IMG/VR virus record: IMGVR_UViG_3300043803_002473
Span: 1 to 64,000 of that record
Source of the DNA: a virus
DNA length: 64,000 bases
Reading direction: 5' to 3' (one strand)
In this document: one piece after another, positions 22,844 to 31,618 of the stretch
How positions within the stretch are numbered: the first letter of the stretch is position 1
How the letters are laid out: each line of letters starts with the position of its first letter
Notes under the pieces: model-generated
Told to the model about the DNA's origin: nothing
Databases searched by the model: none
Seen by the model: the letters and a program-made list of their open reading frames with translations, nothing else
Translations under genes and position numbers: made by a program

Positions 22844-25036
22844 ATGATTAAAACAGCTGCAGAAGAGTCATTAGAACAAGCTTTTTTTCAATTAGCTTAT
22901 GGGAAACTACAAGATAGTTTAAAGAATTTATTACCTTTTCTTATTGGTTTTGAAATTGTTAAGAAAAATGACGCAAATACCAAAGCTCTAGGTGTTTTCG
23001 GCTTTCGCTCACAGTCAGGACAAATTTTATACGTTCCTGCTTTTTTTGTTAACGGTAAAGTTAAAAATCTTGATCTACTTTATTCTAAAAATAACGAACA
23101 ATTTTATCCCCTAACAGAAGACTTTGCTGAGCTATTTTTAAAGGATGATTTAGTGGATTTTGGTGGGGTCAGCAATGAACCTAGAAATAAGGTATTGCAA
23201 GATATCCCACAAGGAGACTTCAGACAGATGGCTGTTCCTCCCAGAACAGGCAAATACTCTGTAGCTTCCGTCATAGACTATGTTAAAGACTCAGACAATA
23301 AAACTAAACAAGCCTTCAAGGGATTGATTGAGAAGGACGCCGAGTTTTGTGAAGCAGTTCTTAGATTTTATCCTATAGAGAAAGTTGCCGAAGCTTTGGT
23401 AGAACAAGCCGAGGAGAAGAAGGCAGAAGAAAACGACTTGAAAGTTGTTTCAGTTCAAGACAAAGACGAAGTTGCCAAATTAACTCCTAAGCAAAAAGAA
23501 ACTTTATTGACTCAAGGCTTTATTGTTATCGACAATCGTCCTACAGATAAAAAGTCTAAGTTTGGTGTTGTGGACTACATCAAGAAGTTTCAAAATCCCA
23601 CAGAGTCAGGATTTTATCCTTATGTGACTAAGGTTGGAACTCTTAACTATGGTTTAATACTTGTCCGTCCTAAACAACTTCAGCAAAATTTTGCTACAGA
23701 TGATGCTATAGTTATCAATTTAGATGCTAAAGAAAAAGGAATGGCCTATTTGACGGATGTTTCTGATGTTTTTGTTAAAGATCAGATTAAAGTCGACGAC
23801 TACTCCCAAGTGCACAAAATGATGGTTAATCCTGCTGAGGCCAAGCCCAGTTATTCAAACGTTTATGTTCTCTTGAACGAAAAGATGCAGGCTTCGCAAC
23901 CATTTCGCGTTAACGCTAATTTTAAAGACGCTGACGGTATTCGTCGTTTGAGTGTTGAGCCTTATACCTGTTATTGTCATTCTGATTGGGAAAACCGTAA
24001 AGGAGTTAAAGACCGTCCAGGTAGCGCACATGATTTACCTAGAGGTAACTTCTATGAGCATCCTAAAAAAGGTAATGAATTTTTGTTAGTGATGACCAAA
24101 AAATCCGGAGATGCTTTGAGCTACAGCGGTAAGACTGTTTATGTTCCAGCTGGCTATAAATTGTTGGAAGTTAATCTTGATCATCACTTCCATACAGCCG
24201 TTTCTGCCGATAACGCTGATAATGACGCTAGAGTAAAAGCAGAAGCCGCTAAGCGTGAAGAATGTGAAAACGGCAAACCTGGTCGTATTTGTGACCTCAA
24301 CGCTTTCTTGAGAGACAAGAACGTATTTCCAATGACTGTAAATACCAATGGTAGTGAATATTTTGTAAATATTGCAGGAGCTAAGAAGCGTTACGACGAT
24401 CCCATCAAGGCTAAGATAGCCATGACGATTGAGCACGGATTAGATTATAAAGAAGCTTGCGAGCTAATTGATGGCTTGATTATCGACAAGACTATCAATG
24501 GACATATCAAGTTGGCTTACACTGGAGACATGTATCCTACCCCATACGAAGAGACTCCATACACCAACGAAATGGGTCAGCCTACTTATGTTGGTATAGG
24601 GCAAGAAAACAGGTTAGGAGGGGAAGAATCCTATACTGGTAACCCTGCACAACTAGGCCTTGGTGTAATGCCTGAAATCGAGGGAATTGACCCAGCATAT
24701 GTCCGTCAAGCAATTCAACTAGCTCAAAGCGGTCAAAAGGAAATCTTTGATGTACAATCAATGTCAACTTTAGCTAAGTATGTCGGAGTTAACGATAAAA
24801 TTACTGAGTATCTTCCTTCAATGATAGAATCTATGGACCGTCTCGGTAGAATTTTATTTTTAATGCACTGGGATACTGAAAAGTTTGTTGATATGTATGG
24901 AAGAGGAGATTTACCGGAGTTAGTTGAATTGGTTACCAACGTATTTAAAAACATTGGGGATCTCATTATTTTCTTAAAACGCAAATCTCCCGAGCTGTCG
25001 ATAAACATGAATTCTAACGACGCGCTCGATGTCTAA
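22844..25036 (+). CDS. Large hypothetical protein, probable virion component (730 aa)
   Basis: Not recognised as a known family. The N-terminal ~110 residues are globular with beta strands (ALGVFGFRSQSGQILYVPAF, FVNGKVKNLDLLYSKNNEQF). A charged section follows near residue 190, then two Cys-containing stretches (YTCYCHSDWE; EECENGKPGRICDL) and a helical C-terminus. The opening MIKTAAEESL has the Lys-Thr-Ala pattern repeated in other virion proteins here. An AGGAT Shine-Dalgarno sequence lies 7 bases before the ATG. It is the first gene after the polymerase cluster; portal or internal head protein are both possible, and an accessory polymerase subunit cannot be excluded. Confidence 0.5.
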   Translation: MIKTAAEESLEQAFFQLAYGKLQDSLKNLLPFLIGFEIVKKNDANTKALGVFGFRSQSGQILYVPAFFVNGKVKNLDLLYSKNNEQFYPLTEDFAELFLKDDLVDFGGVSNEPRNKVLQDIPQGDFRQMAVPPRTGKYSVASVIDYVKDSDNKTKQAFKGLIEKDAEFCEAVLRFYPIEKVAEALVEQAEEKKAEENDLKVVSVQDKDEVAKLTPKQKETLLTQGFIVIDNRPTDKKSKFGVVDYIKKFQNPTESGFYPYVTKVGTLNYGLILVRPKQLQQNFATDDAIVINLDAKEKGMAYLTDVSDVFVKDQIKVDDYSQVHKMMVNPAEAKPSYSNVYVLLNEKMQASQPFRVNANFKDADGIRRLSVEPYTCYCHSDWENRKGVKDRPGSAHDLPRGNFYEHPKKGNEFLLVMTKKSGDALSYSGKTVYVPAGYKLLEVNLDHHFHTAVSADNADNDARVKAEAAKREECENGKPGRICDLNAFLRDKNVFPMTVNTNGSEYFVNIAGAKKRYDDPIKAKIAMTIEHGLDYKEACELIDGLIIDKTINGHIKLAYTGDMYPTPYEETPYTNEMGQPTYVGIGQENRLGGEESYTGNPAQLGLGVMPEIEGIDPAYVRQAIQLAQSGQKEIFDVQSMSTLAKYVGVNDKITEYLPSMIESMDRLGRILFLMHWDTEKFVDMYGRGDLPELVELVTNVFKNIGDLIIFLKRKSPELSINMNSNDALDV

Positions 25037-25964
25037 TGAAATAAACAATGTTAATCCTTTAGAAAAATACTTAGCTCTAAGAACTATTAGAGATAATGTA
25101 TTTTATCAAAAGCCATTAACATATAATGCGTTAGATATTTCTGACGATATACCTGGACCTGCAAGAGGTACAACTTTTTGGTTTTCTGATTTACCTCCCT
25201 CATTAGGAGTAATTTCAAAATCACCAGAGAAAAGGAAAGAGCAAATTGCCAAGGCAATAGCTGCCGCAAAAGAGACAAAGCAGTCTACTGGTGCCACAGC
25301 GTCACAAGCATTAAGAAACGCTGCCTCTGTAGGACTTACAGCTTTGCCAACATCCGCAGCTGTTTCTTCTTTATTTAGACTTTTAAATCCTCGCTCTCCA
25401 CTAGTAAGAGGAAAATTACGAAACCCTTTCACTCCAGGTAAAACAGTGGCAGCTTTAAAGGGTAGTCGTGATTATCGCAAACAAATGCTTAAAGAAATTT
25501 TAAATGATTCTATAACTGGAGGAATTTTTTCAGCTACTTCGGCTGCAGCTACACCCATTATTTCAGGAACCTCAAAACCTTCTGATAAAGCTCTGGAGCA
25601 GGCTGGGAAAGTTATACAAGAAGCACCCATAGCTTCAGCTATCCCTGGGGCAGATATTGTGGCTGCACTCGATACAGGAAATAATTCTTCAAGAGTTAAA
25701 AATACTGCTCTAGGGGCAGGTATAGGAGCTTCGATGGGCACCGCTGGCGCATTTTTACCAGCCATTTTAAATTTACCTAAACATTTAATTACAGGCTTGA
25801 TAAAACGTAAGCTATCATTACAAAATATAGCTAAAGATTTTTCTTCTAGCGCTAAGAAAGGGGTTCCTATAAACGCAGCAATCTTAGGAACTACAGGAGC
25901 ACTGGGAGGATTTTTGTTACCTAAAACACACCAAACAACCAATGAGCAAACGAGCAATAATTAG
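25029..25964 (+). CDS. Ala/Gly-rich hydrophobic protein, probable virion-interior protein (311 aa)
   Basis: A soluble N-terminus of about 90 residues (NVNPLEKYLALRTIRDNVF) is followed by Ala/Gly/Ser/Thr-rich helices (ALRNAASVGLTALPTSAAV, TALGAGIGASMGTAGAFLP, AAILGTTGALGGFLLP) that could insert in membranes. It overlaps both neighbouring genes. It resembles the minus-strand group at 9663-15010 in composition. An ejection-protein role is inferred only. Confidence 0.45.
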   Translation: MSNEINNVNPLEKYLALRTIRDNVFYQKPLTYNALDISDDIPGPARGTTFWFSDLPPSLGVISKSPEKRKEQIAKAIAAAKETKQSTGATASQALRNAASVGLTALPTSAAVSSLFRLLNPRSPLVRGKLRNPFTPGKTVAALKGSRDYRKQMLKEILNDSITGGIFSATSAAATPIISGTSKPSDKALEQAGKVIQEAPIASAIPGADIVAALDTGNNSSRVKNTALGAGIGASMGTAGAFLPAILNLPKHLITGLIKRKLSLQNIAKDFSSSAKKGVPINAAILGTTGALGGFLLPKTHQTTNEQTSNN

Positions 25965-27021
25965 CTTAAATAAAGTAGGATCTTTTTATAATTTTCCTAA
26001 CTGGAGATATCAAATTTATTTAAATCCATCAAAAGCTGGGTTGGCAGCTTGTTGTAAATTTCCTAAAAGTGGTGATAGTAGTCTGAGGAGATACTTACAA
26101 TATCGTGACGTTAGAGAAACTTTAGAAGTAAACTGGTCTTTTCCTCCTAGATTTCAAAAAACCGTAGACTCGTTGAGTTTAAAGAACCGACAAGTATTTT
26201 ATAAATTGTTTGGTAAAAAGTTAAAGGCTCAAAACACTAAAAAACTTTTTTGCGCCACTTTTTCAAAAAAGCATCAAATATGGGGCATCGATAAAATTAA
26301 TTCTCTGAGCGATGCATTTTTAAGAAGACTGCTTCACCATGTATCTAATTATATTTTTGATGAATATATTCAGTTTGCGGTAGGGTTAAAACACTCAAAA
26401 GAGCACGAGCATATTTTTAGGGCTATAGGTTACCACATATATGCTGGACTAAATGACCAAGAAATTTCAAAAAGGTTTAAACTTTATCGACAACAAATTG
26501 AAGCTATAAGATTTTTATTTTTTGATTTTACTCATTCTCCGCAAGAACCCACAGCTAGAGCAGCTTATTTTACACAGTTAGTAGATAATGAAATAATAAC
26601 AGATTTAGACAGGCGTTTTTACAAATTAATTGCTGAGCTAGGAGAAATAGGATTAAAGGCACACTCTAACTATCATTCTCTGACTCCGGAAGAAAAAGTG
26701 ATTGTTGAAGATTATTTAGGAAATACTATGCTAGATAATGTATTATCATTAAATTTTGCTGTTACAGATATGAAAGATGCGCTAAACTTCAATTCAGTAA
26801 TAAACAATCTAGCTTCTTTCTATATTAAGAAAGAAGAAGTTAATTATTATCGAGCAAAGGTTAGAAATTTAGATGCTAGCACGCAAAGAATTTCTAGTGA
26901 GCATAACGCAGAACTTTTAAATATTGATCCCGAGGACGAAGAAGCATTAAAATTAATTGGTAAGTTGGCTTTACAAGAAAACTCACTTCCAACCTACCCT
27001 GCAATTACTGAATTGAAATAA
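25942..27021 (+). CDS. Hypothetical helical protein with HTH-like segment (359 aa)
   Basis: All-helical, basic in the first third. Residues ~170-190 (AGLNDQEISKRFKLYRQQIE) look like a helix-turn-helix of the sigma-region-4 or LuxR kind, followed by aromatic-rich IRFLFFDFTHSP. The acidic C-terminus ends with short helices. Unlike the adjacent genes it has no Gly/Ala-rich segment. A DNA-binding head or terminase-associated role is possible; no family was recognised, so the function is left open. Confidence 0.45.
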   Translation: MSKRAIISLNKVGSFYNFPNWRYQIYLNPSKAGLAACCKFPKSGDSSLRRYLQYRDVRETLEVNWSFPPRFQKTVDSLSLKNRQVFYKLFGKKLKAQNTKKLFCATFSKKHQIWGIDKINSLSDAFLRRLLHHVSNYIFDEYIQFAVGLKHSKEHEHIFRAIGYHIYAGLNDQEISKRFKLYRQQIEAIRFLFFDFTHSPQEPTARAAYFTQLVDNEIITDLDRRFYKLIAELGEIGLKAHSNYHSLTPEEKVIVEDYLGNTMLDNVLSLNFAVTDMKDALNFNSVINNLASFYIKKEEVNYYRAKVRNLDASTQRISSEHNAELLNIDPEDEEALKLIGKLALQENSLPTYPAITELK

Positions 27022-27041
27022 TTTGAAAAACCTGATATAAA
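27013..27041 (+). promoter_or_regulatory. Sigma-70-like promoter
   Basis: TTGAAA, 17-base spacer, TATAAA, overlapping the stop of the previous gene. The -10 ends 13 bases before the ATG at 27055. TATAAATAG also matches the T4 late-promoter core, probably by chance since a -35 is present. No Shine-Dalgarno sequence. Confidence 0.5.
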
Positions 27042-27054
27042 TAGAAACAAACTT

Positions 27055-28461
27055 ATGGAACAGCCTAACGCACTTGTTAAAATAGCTTTAAACGAAGTTG
27101 TAGCGAATATCAACAGCGGGTCAACACCTACCTCTGCCTTGAAAAAAGTTGCCTCTGATCTTGATCTTAATCCAAATTATATCCATAGGGTAGGGGAAGC
27201 TTTAAATGTAGCTCTACATTACAACCACTTTAAAAAGGCTGAAGATAGATCGGCTCAATTTGAAATAGCCGACATACCAGGAACAATTAAAGATTTGTTT
27301 GATGGAACTGAAAAAACTAGTGCTCAGAAAAAAGCTGAAACTTTTTCTGATAACGGAGGAGAAGATACTGTTTTTAATTACAACAGAATTTTGAATAACC
27401 CTAAGTATAAAAAAGCTTATTTGGAGATTGTTAACGCTACTGAAACTCACGATAGCTTTCCTTTAAGTTTAAAGGGAGCATTTGAAAAATCTGCCAATTT
27501 ATTAAAAGACTTGGAGCGTGAATTAGACGAAGTCAAAACAGATAAGGTTGGGGCCGAGATAGCATTAAACCAGAAGTTTTCTTCTTTATCAGACCATTTC
27601 AGAAAAGATTCGAATTATCGTATTTCTTTTGATGAGTTTGAATCTCAGGTGTATTCTAAGCACGGAGAACAAGCCGTACCTTATTTAGACTTAATTCATA
27701 AAACGTCTAAAACCGCAGAAGACAGAGGTGTGCATGACTCAGGTTATCAAATGTTCGAACCTTCAAAAGAACTGCAATTATTTGATTCTTTTATAAAAGC
27801 TGCAGAAATTTTTGCAAAGTCAGACGAGGTCTTAAAAGAGGCTGAAGAAAAATTTAACTTTGAAAAAGAATATTATTCTGAGATAGGAAAACTTGTGGCA
27901 AATAATGGAAGTCTTTCCAAGAACGCAGAACAACAAGATCCTGTTAAAGTTAAAAAAAAAAATAAACAGAGCAAAGTTGCTGAGGAGCGAGATCCTGTTC
28001 TCTTAAGAATAGAGAAAAAGGCAAAATTTAAAAAGTCTGCAGATGTTGTAAGTTTGTTTGCTTTAACGAGACTTTTAAACCAATCTCAAACACAAGACGG
28101 ATTGGCAAAAAATATGGGCGAACGGTTCATCCGTTCTAGAGATGGAGATGCACCTAAACATAATTTGGCGTTAGAAAATATGGAGAGACAGCTCTTATTG
28201 CAAGAGTTGATAATGACAGATCCTATTTTATCTAAAGCTAACCCACAAAAAGTTGCAAAAGCCTATGAGCAAATTTTGAGGCTTTCTCCTCAAGTATCTA
28301 AAGAAAAAGAAGTAGTTCGTGCTATGTTACGTCAATCAGTAGCAGCGCAAGCTATAGCTCCATACGATGCCGATCAATGGACTAAATTGGACACAGATAT
28401 TTTAAAACGCAAAATAGTTTCTGAAAACTATTTAAAAGGAAAAACTGACATTAAATTTTAA
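27055..28461 (+). CDS. Large helical protein, probable internal virion protein (468 aa)
   Basis: Almost entirely charged helix, with coiled-coil potential near 145-185 (ANLLKDLERELDEVKTDK). It contains many hydrophobic-Lys-x-Ala sites (LKKVASD, FKKAED, FEKSAN, FIKAAE, SKVAEE) that may be processing points for the prohead protease encoded downstream. A Lys-rich patch (PVKVKKKNKQSK) divides the protein near residue 305. No enzyme motif is seen. It has its own promoter directly upstream. Confidence 0.45.
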   Translation: MEQPNALVKIALNEVVANINSGSTPTSALKKVASDLDLNPNYIHRVGEALNVALHYNHFKKAEDRSAQFEIADIPGTIKDLFDGTEKTSAQKKAETFSDNGGEDTVFNYNRILNNPKYKKAYLEIVNATETHDSFPLSLKGAFEKSANLLKDLERELDEVKTDKVGAEIALNQKFSSLSDHFRKDSNYRISFDEFESQVYSKHGEQAVPYLDLIHKTSKTAEDRGVHDSGYQMFEPSKELQLFDSFIKAAEIFAKSDEVLKEAEEKFNFEKEYYSEIGKLVANNGSLSKNAEQQDPVKVKKKNKQSKVAEERDPVLLRIEKKAKFKKSADVVSLFALTRLLNQSQTQDGLAKNMGERFIRSRDGDAPKHNLALENMERQLLLQELIMTDPILSKANPQKVAKAYEQILRLSPQVSKEKEVVRAMLRQSVAAQAIAPYDADQWTKLDTDILKRKIVSENYLKGKTDIKF

Positions 28462-28465
28462 TATT

Positions 28466-28987
28466 ATGAGTGCTATATTGAGAATAACCCGAAGTATAGA
28501 TAACCATATTTGGAAAATAACTTTTAGGTTAGACCCATCCAACTTTGCTGAGTTAGATGAACAACTTATGGCTAGGTTTGGTGAACCTGAAATTAACGTT
28601 GGTAACGTTATCGGAGGTCTGGACGCGTTGACTTCATATACTCTTCCAGAAAAATATATAAAGATACGTTCTGGGCTACCCTATACTCAAGAGTTTGATT
28701 CTCGTACTCCACCATTTGATACTTTTACTCGGAAAAAAGCAGAAGCTTATCAAGCCGCTTTTGTAACTCGTTATACACAGGCTCTAGCCGACTTGAGAGC
28801 GAACACGTTGTACTCGGCAGAATTGCTGTCAGCTCTCGAACATGCCTCCATTATCGACCAGCTACCAGTGCCCGCACCCGCACCCCTGCCCTCGGGTACC
28901 GGCGGCGGCGGAGGTGGCGGAGGTTCCGAAGGACCTGAAGAACCTCCTTTTTCTGGAGATTACGAATATTCAATAAATTTAAATTAA
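28466..28987 (+). CDS. Paralogous small virion-like protein, copy 1, with Gly-rich linker (173 aa)
   Basis: Shares a ~110-residue domain with the next gene (MSAILRITRSIDNHIWKITF; FGEPEINVG; LPEKYIKIRSGLPYT; AEAYQAAFVTRYTQAL). After that domain this copy carries an Ala/Pro run (PVPAPAPLPS), a stretch of nine glycines and an acidic tail. The DNA encoding the linker (about 28862-28925) is far more GC-rich than its surroundings. Function unknown; probably a minor head or decoration component given the location. Confidence 0.55.
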   Translation: MSAILRITRSIDNHIWKITFRLDPSNFAELDEQLMARFGEPEINVGNVIGGLDALTSYTLPEKYIKIRSGLPYTQEFDSRTPPFDTFTRKKAEAYQAAFVTRYTQALADLRANTLYSAELLSALEHASIIDQLPVPAPAPLPSGTGGGGGGGGSEGPEEPPFSGDYEYSINLN

Positions 28988-29018
28988 TTATGTACAAACA
29001 ACAACCTTTAAAATTATT

Positions 29019-29405
29019 ATGAGCGCTATATTAAAAGTAACCAGAAACATAGATAACGATATTTGGAAAATAACTTTTTCCATAGACCCATTAAAACTCT
29101 CAGAAGCCGATAAGCAATTAATGGCTAAGTTTGGTGAACCTGAAATTAACGTAGGAGGTACTATCGATGGACCTACTATACAGGGAGAAGAAACTGAATA
29201 CACTCTTCCAGCCAAGTATATAAAAATTCGCTCGGGTTTACCCTATACTCGAGAGTTTGATTCAAAAACGACTCCGTTCAATACGCATACACAAGAAAAG
29301 GCAGAGGCTTATCAAGCTGCGTTTGTTTCTCGCTATACTCAAGCTTTGGTGGAATTGAGAGCTAACGAAGACACCTTTTCTGGGGAATTTTTAGTAAATA
29401 TTTAA
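29019..29405 (+). CDS. Paralogous small virion-like protein, copy 2 (128 aa)
   Basis: A tandem paralogue of the previous gene: the same order of motifs (MSAILKVTRNIDNDIWKITF; FGEPEINVG; LPAKYIKIRSGLPYT; AEAYQAAFVSRYTQAL) at about 60-65% identity by eye, without the Gly-rich tail. It has a short insertion after GEPEINVG (GTIDGPTIQGEE). The pair is a diverged tandem duplication. Function unknown. Confidence 0.55.
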   Translation: MSAILKVTRNIDNDIWKITFSIDPLKLSEADKQLMAKFGEPEINVGGTIDGPTIQGEETEYTLPAKYIKIRSGLPYTREFDSKTTPFNTHTQEKAEAYQAAFVSRYTQALVELRANEDTFSGEFLVNI

Positions 29406-29408
29406 TTT

Positions 29409-30311
29409 ATGGAAAACGATAAGAGAGCTTTTCTTATGCCTCTTTTAGGTGGCGCAATTCCCTTTGTTGGAGGACTGTATGGCAGCACAAAGGCCATGAA
29501 ATATCTTACTCCCAAAATAATGCGGTCAGCTAAACGTAATTTAAAGCGCAGGATAGCTACCGGAAAAAAACCTACATATTTAGGAAAAAAAACAAATGCT
29601 TTATTGGGTTGGGCAGGTAAAAAAGTCAACGCTGACAATCTTTCTAGCGGTTTAGGCTTCACCGCTGGCGGCACAGCTGGTAGTATTGTAGGAGCACCCT
29701 TATTAATGGATAATCGTACTGAAGAAGAACAAAATATGAATAAATATAGCGAACATAAATTATTCGGATTTTTAAAAGCCGCTATGCTTTCTGAACTATC
29801 TCTCGAGGATACGACTAAGCTAACTAAACTTGCCTTTGGTGACTATGACTTAAAGCCTGAAGATATAGCTAGAATTAGAATGGCTCTTCAAGAAGAAGGC
29901 GTTCCTGCCCCGTATAATGATCCTTATGGCCAAGCTAACACTAACTATAATGAAAATATATTAAAAGCACGCGATACAAGCCTAGATCAAATTCCAGAAG
30001 TAGAGGGGTCTTTATCCGCCGTTAGAAAAGGCGCTATTGGCGCAGGTATAGGTGGAGCCGCTGGCTACGGGTTAGGCAGCGCTTTAAACTCTCCAAATAT
30101 TTTAGGAGGTGGTGTACCCTATGGTTTAAAAAAACGCCTTCCTGGAGCCATGGGAACAAGTGGAGTTATTTTAGGAGCGCTTCTGAGTGCGCTACCTGCC
30201 TATAAACAAAAAGTAGACCAAGTTAAGGGTTTACAAAAATTAAATTATCCTGAAAATATGCAAACACTTATAAACAGTATAGACAAGGATAAAGCTTTAT
30301 TAGCCAGCTAA
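29409..30311 (+). CDS. Gly-zipper protein, probable virion-interior protein (300 aa)
   Basis: Three hydrophobic Gly-rich segments: residues 8-25 (LMPLLGGAIPFVGGLYGS), 82-100 (GLGFTAGGTAGSIVGAPL) and 209-226 (GAIGAGIGGAAGYGLGSAL), separated by basic and acidic helices. Near residue 115 it contains KLFGFLKAAMLSELSLED, a version of the helical mini-domain seen in the scaffold-like protein. It starts 3 bases after the previous stop. An ejection or membrane-pore role is inferred from composition. Confidence 0.45.
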   Translation: MENDKRAFLMPLLGGAIPFVGGLYGSTKAMKYLTPKIMRSAKRNLKRRIATGKKPTYLGKKTNALLGWAGKKVNADNLSSGLGFTAGGTAGSIVGAPLLMDNRTEEEQNMNKYSEHKLFGFLKAAMLSELSLEDTTKLTKLAFGDYDLKPEDIARIRMALQEEGVPAPYNDPYGQANTNYNENILKARDTSLDQIPEVEGSLSAVRKGAIGAGIGGAAGYGLGSALNSPNILGGGVPYGLKKRLPGAMGTSGVILGALLSALPAYKQKVDQVKGLQKLNYPENMQTLINSIDKDKALLAS

Positions 30312-30313
30312 CT

Positions 30314-31618
30314 ATGCCACAGGAATTATCATCATTTCAAAAAGATTTAGTTACGCCAGGGTCTGGAACAGACTCTGAGCTGTATCGTGCTATAGCCCCG
30401 CTCATAGATTTAAATCGTTTACCTCAACCTAAAACTAAATTTGATCAAGACAGACTAGAAAAATTAAAAAATGACTTTAGACAGGGAACTCTGGGGTTGG
30501 AGTATTTAACCGGCTTAAAAAATAATAAAGTTGAAACTTTTTTCGATTCACATCCTACAGAAGCAACTGTTTCTAACGTTTTGGGAAATTCTGGTAGAGT
30601 AGGCTTAGGTGTTGCCGCTGGAGGTCCCCTAGTTAATGCTTTGAGACAATGGAAAAATTTAAGGAGAGAAAACGCTTTTCATGCTAGAAGAAAAGATCCC
30701 GCTCAAGAGGCAGGCCAGCGCTTAACTCCAACAACATCCGAAGGAAAAAGTAAACCTATAGACGAGGATATATTGCGCGTTTTTGGAGACGGAAGACCAC
30801 AAAATGATCCAGATATAAAATTACCAGCCAACGGTGGCGGAAGATCAGTAAAAACACTCGCTATTCAAAATCAAGATGCTTTAAAGCGTAGAGCCGAAGT
30901 TTTAGACTCGGTTAGTGGTAATTACGGTAAACCAGCTACACAAAACTTCTCAGCAGAATTAAAAAAAGCTTTGAGTATTAAAGATCCAAAAAAACGGTTA
31001 GTGGCGGCTAAAGCTTTGATGGAAAAGAGCCGAGCTTCTAAGTCTTATGGAAATTTGAAGCATTATGTAGATTTGCACACAGATTTACAGAGTTTAAGAG
31101 ATTCTGGAGGTTTGAAGGGTGGCTTTGGTTCTTCTATAGGAGATAAACTTTTTGCTAGCGATAAGTTTAATAACTTATTGAATAAGCTGCCTGCAGGATT
31201 ACAATCTCCAATAAAATCAATTATTCCACACAGTCAACAAGGGGCAGAGGATCTTATTAGAAAAAGAATACTGATGAGTCAGGCAGGTCCACATAGTGAG
31301 CCTATGCTTAGACAAATAGTTGAGGACGTGTATGGAGGTAACATCAGTGCACCTAAAACTAAGAATGATAAAATATTTCAGCGAGCTGTATTTGGCCCTA
31401 CAGGATCACTCGACAATCAGCAAAGATACAGCAGATACCTTCGCATGTTTGGAGGACCTGCTTTAATGGGTGCGGGTATTGCAGGAGCTGGACTGGGGCT
31501 AAACGAAGTAATGAAATTAATACAATCTAAGGTATACGGAAAAGAAAAAATTAAAGACTGGAAACGTAACGCCTTGAAAGCCAAAGGTGAATTTGAGGAG
31601 GCCGACAGGATTAAATAA
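30314..31618 (+). CDS. Hypothetical protein with C-terminal hydrophobic segment (434 aa)
   Basis: Polar, basic and mostly helical, with a Gly-rich loop (ANGGGRSVKTLA) near 175 and a short hydrophobic Gly/Ala segment near residue 385 (GGPALMGAGIAGAGLGLNEV). The last 30 residues are charged. The stop abuts the protease start with no gap. It belongs to the putative virion-interior group. Confidence 0.45.
   Translation: MPQELSSFQKDLVTPGSGTDSELYRAIAPLIDLNRLPQPKTKFDQDRLEKLKNDFRQGTLGLEYLTGLKNNKVETFFDSHPTEATVSNVLGNSGRVGLGVAAGGPLVNALRQWKNLRRENAFHARRKDPAQEAGQRLTPTTSEGKSKPIDEDILRVFGDGRPQNDPDIKLPANGGGRSVKTLAIQNQDALKRRAEVLDSVSGNYGKPATQNFSAELKKALSIKDPKKRLVAAKALMEKSRASKSYGNLKHYVDLHTDLQSLRDSGGLKGGFGSSIGDKLFASDKFNNLLNKLPAGLQSPIKSIIPHSQQGAEDLIRKRILMSQAGPHSEPMLRQIVEDVYGGNISAPKTKNDKIFQRAVFGPTGSLDNQQRYSRYLRMFGGPALMGAGIAGAGLGLNEVMKLIQSKVYGKEKIKDWKRNALKAKGEFEEADRIK

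Noticed and set aside
22844-25036. Portal protein
   Set aside because: Size and position upstream of the protease would fit, but no portal-like helical stem or family motif could be identified by eye.
27036-27044. T4-type late promoter (TATAAATAG)
   Set aside because: A matching -35 with a 17-base spacer is present, and the motif is not repeated before other late genes here.
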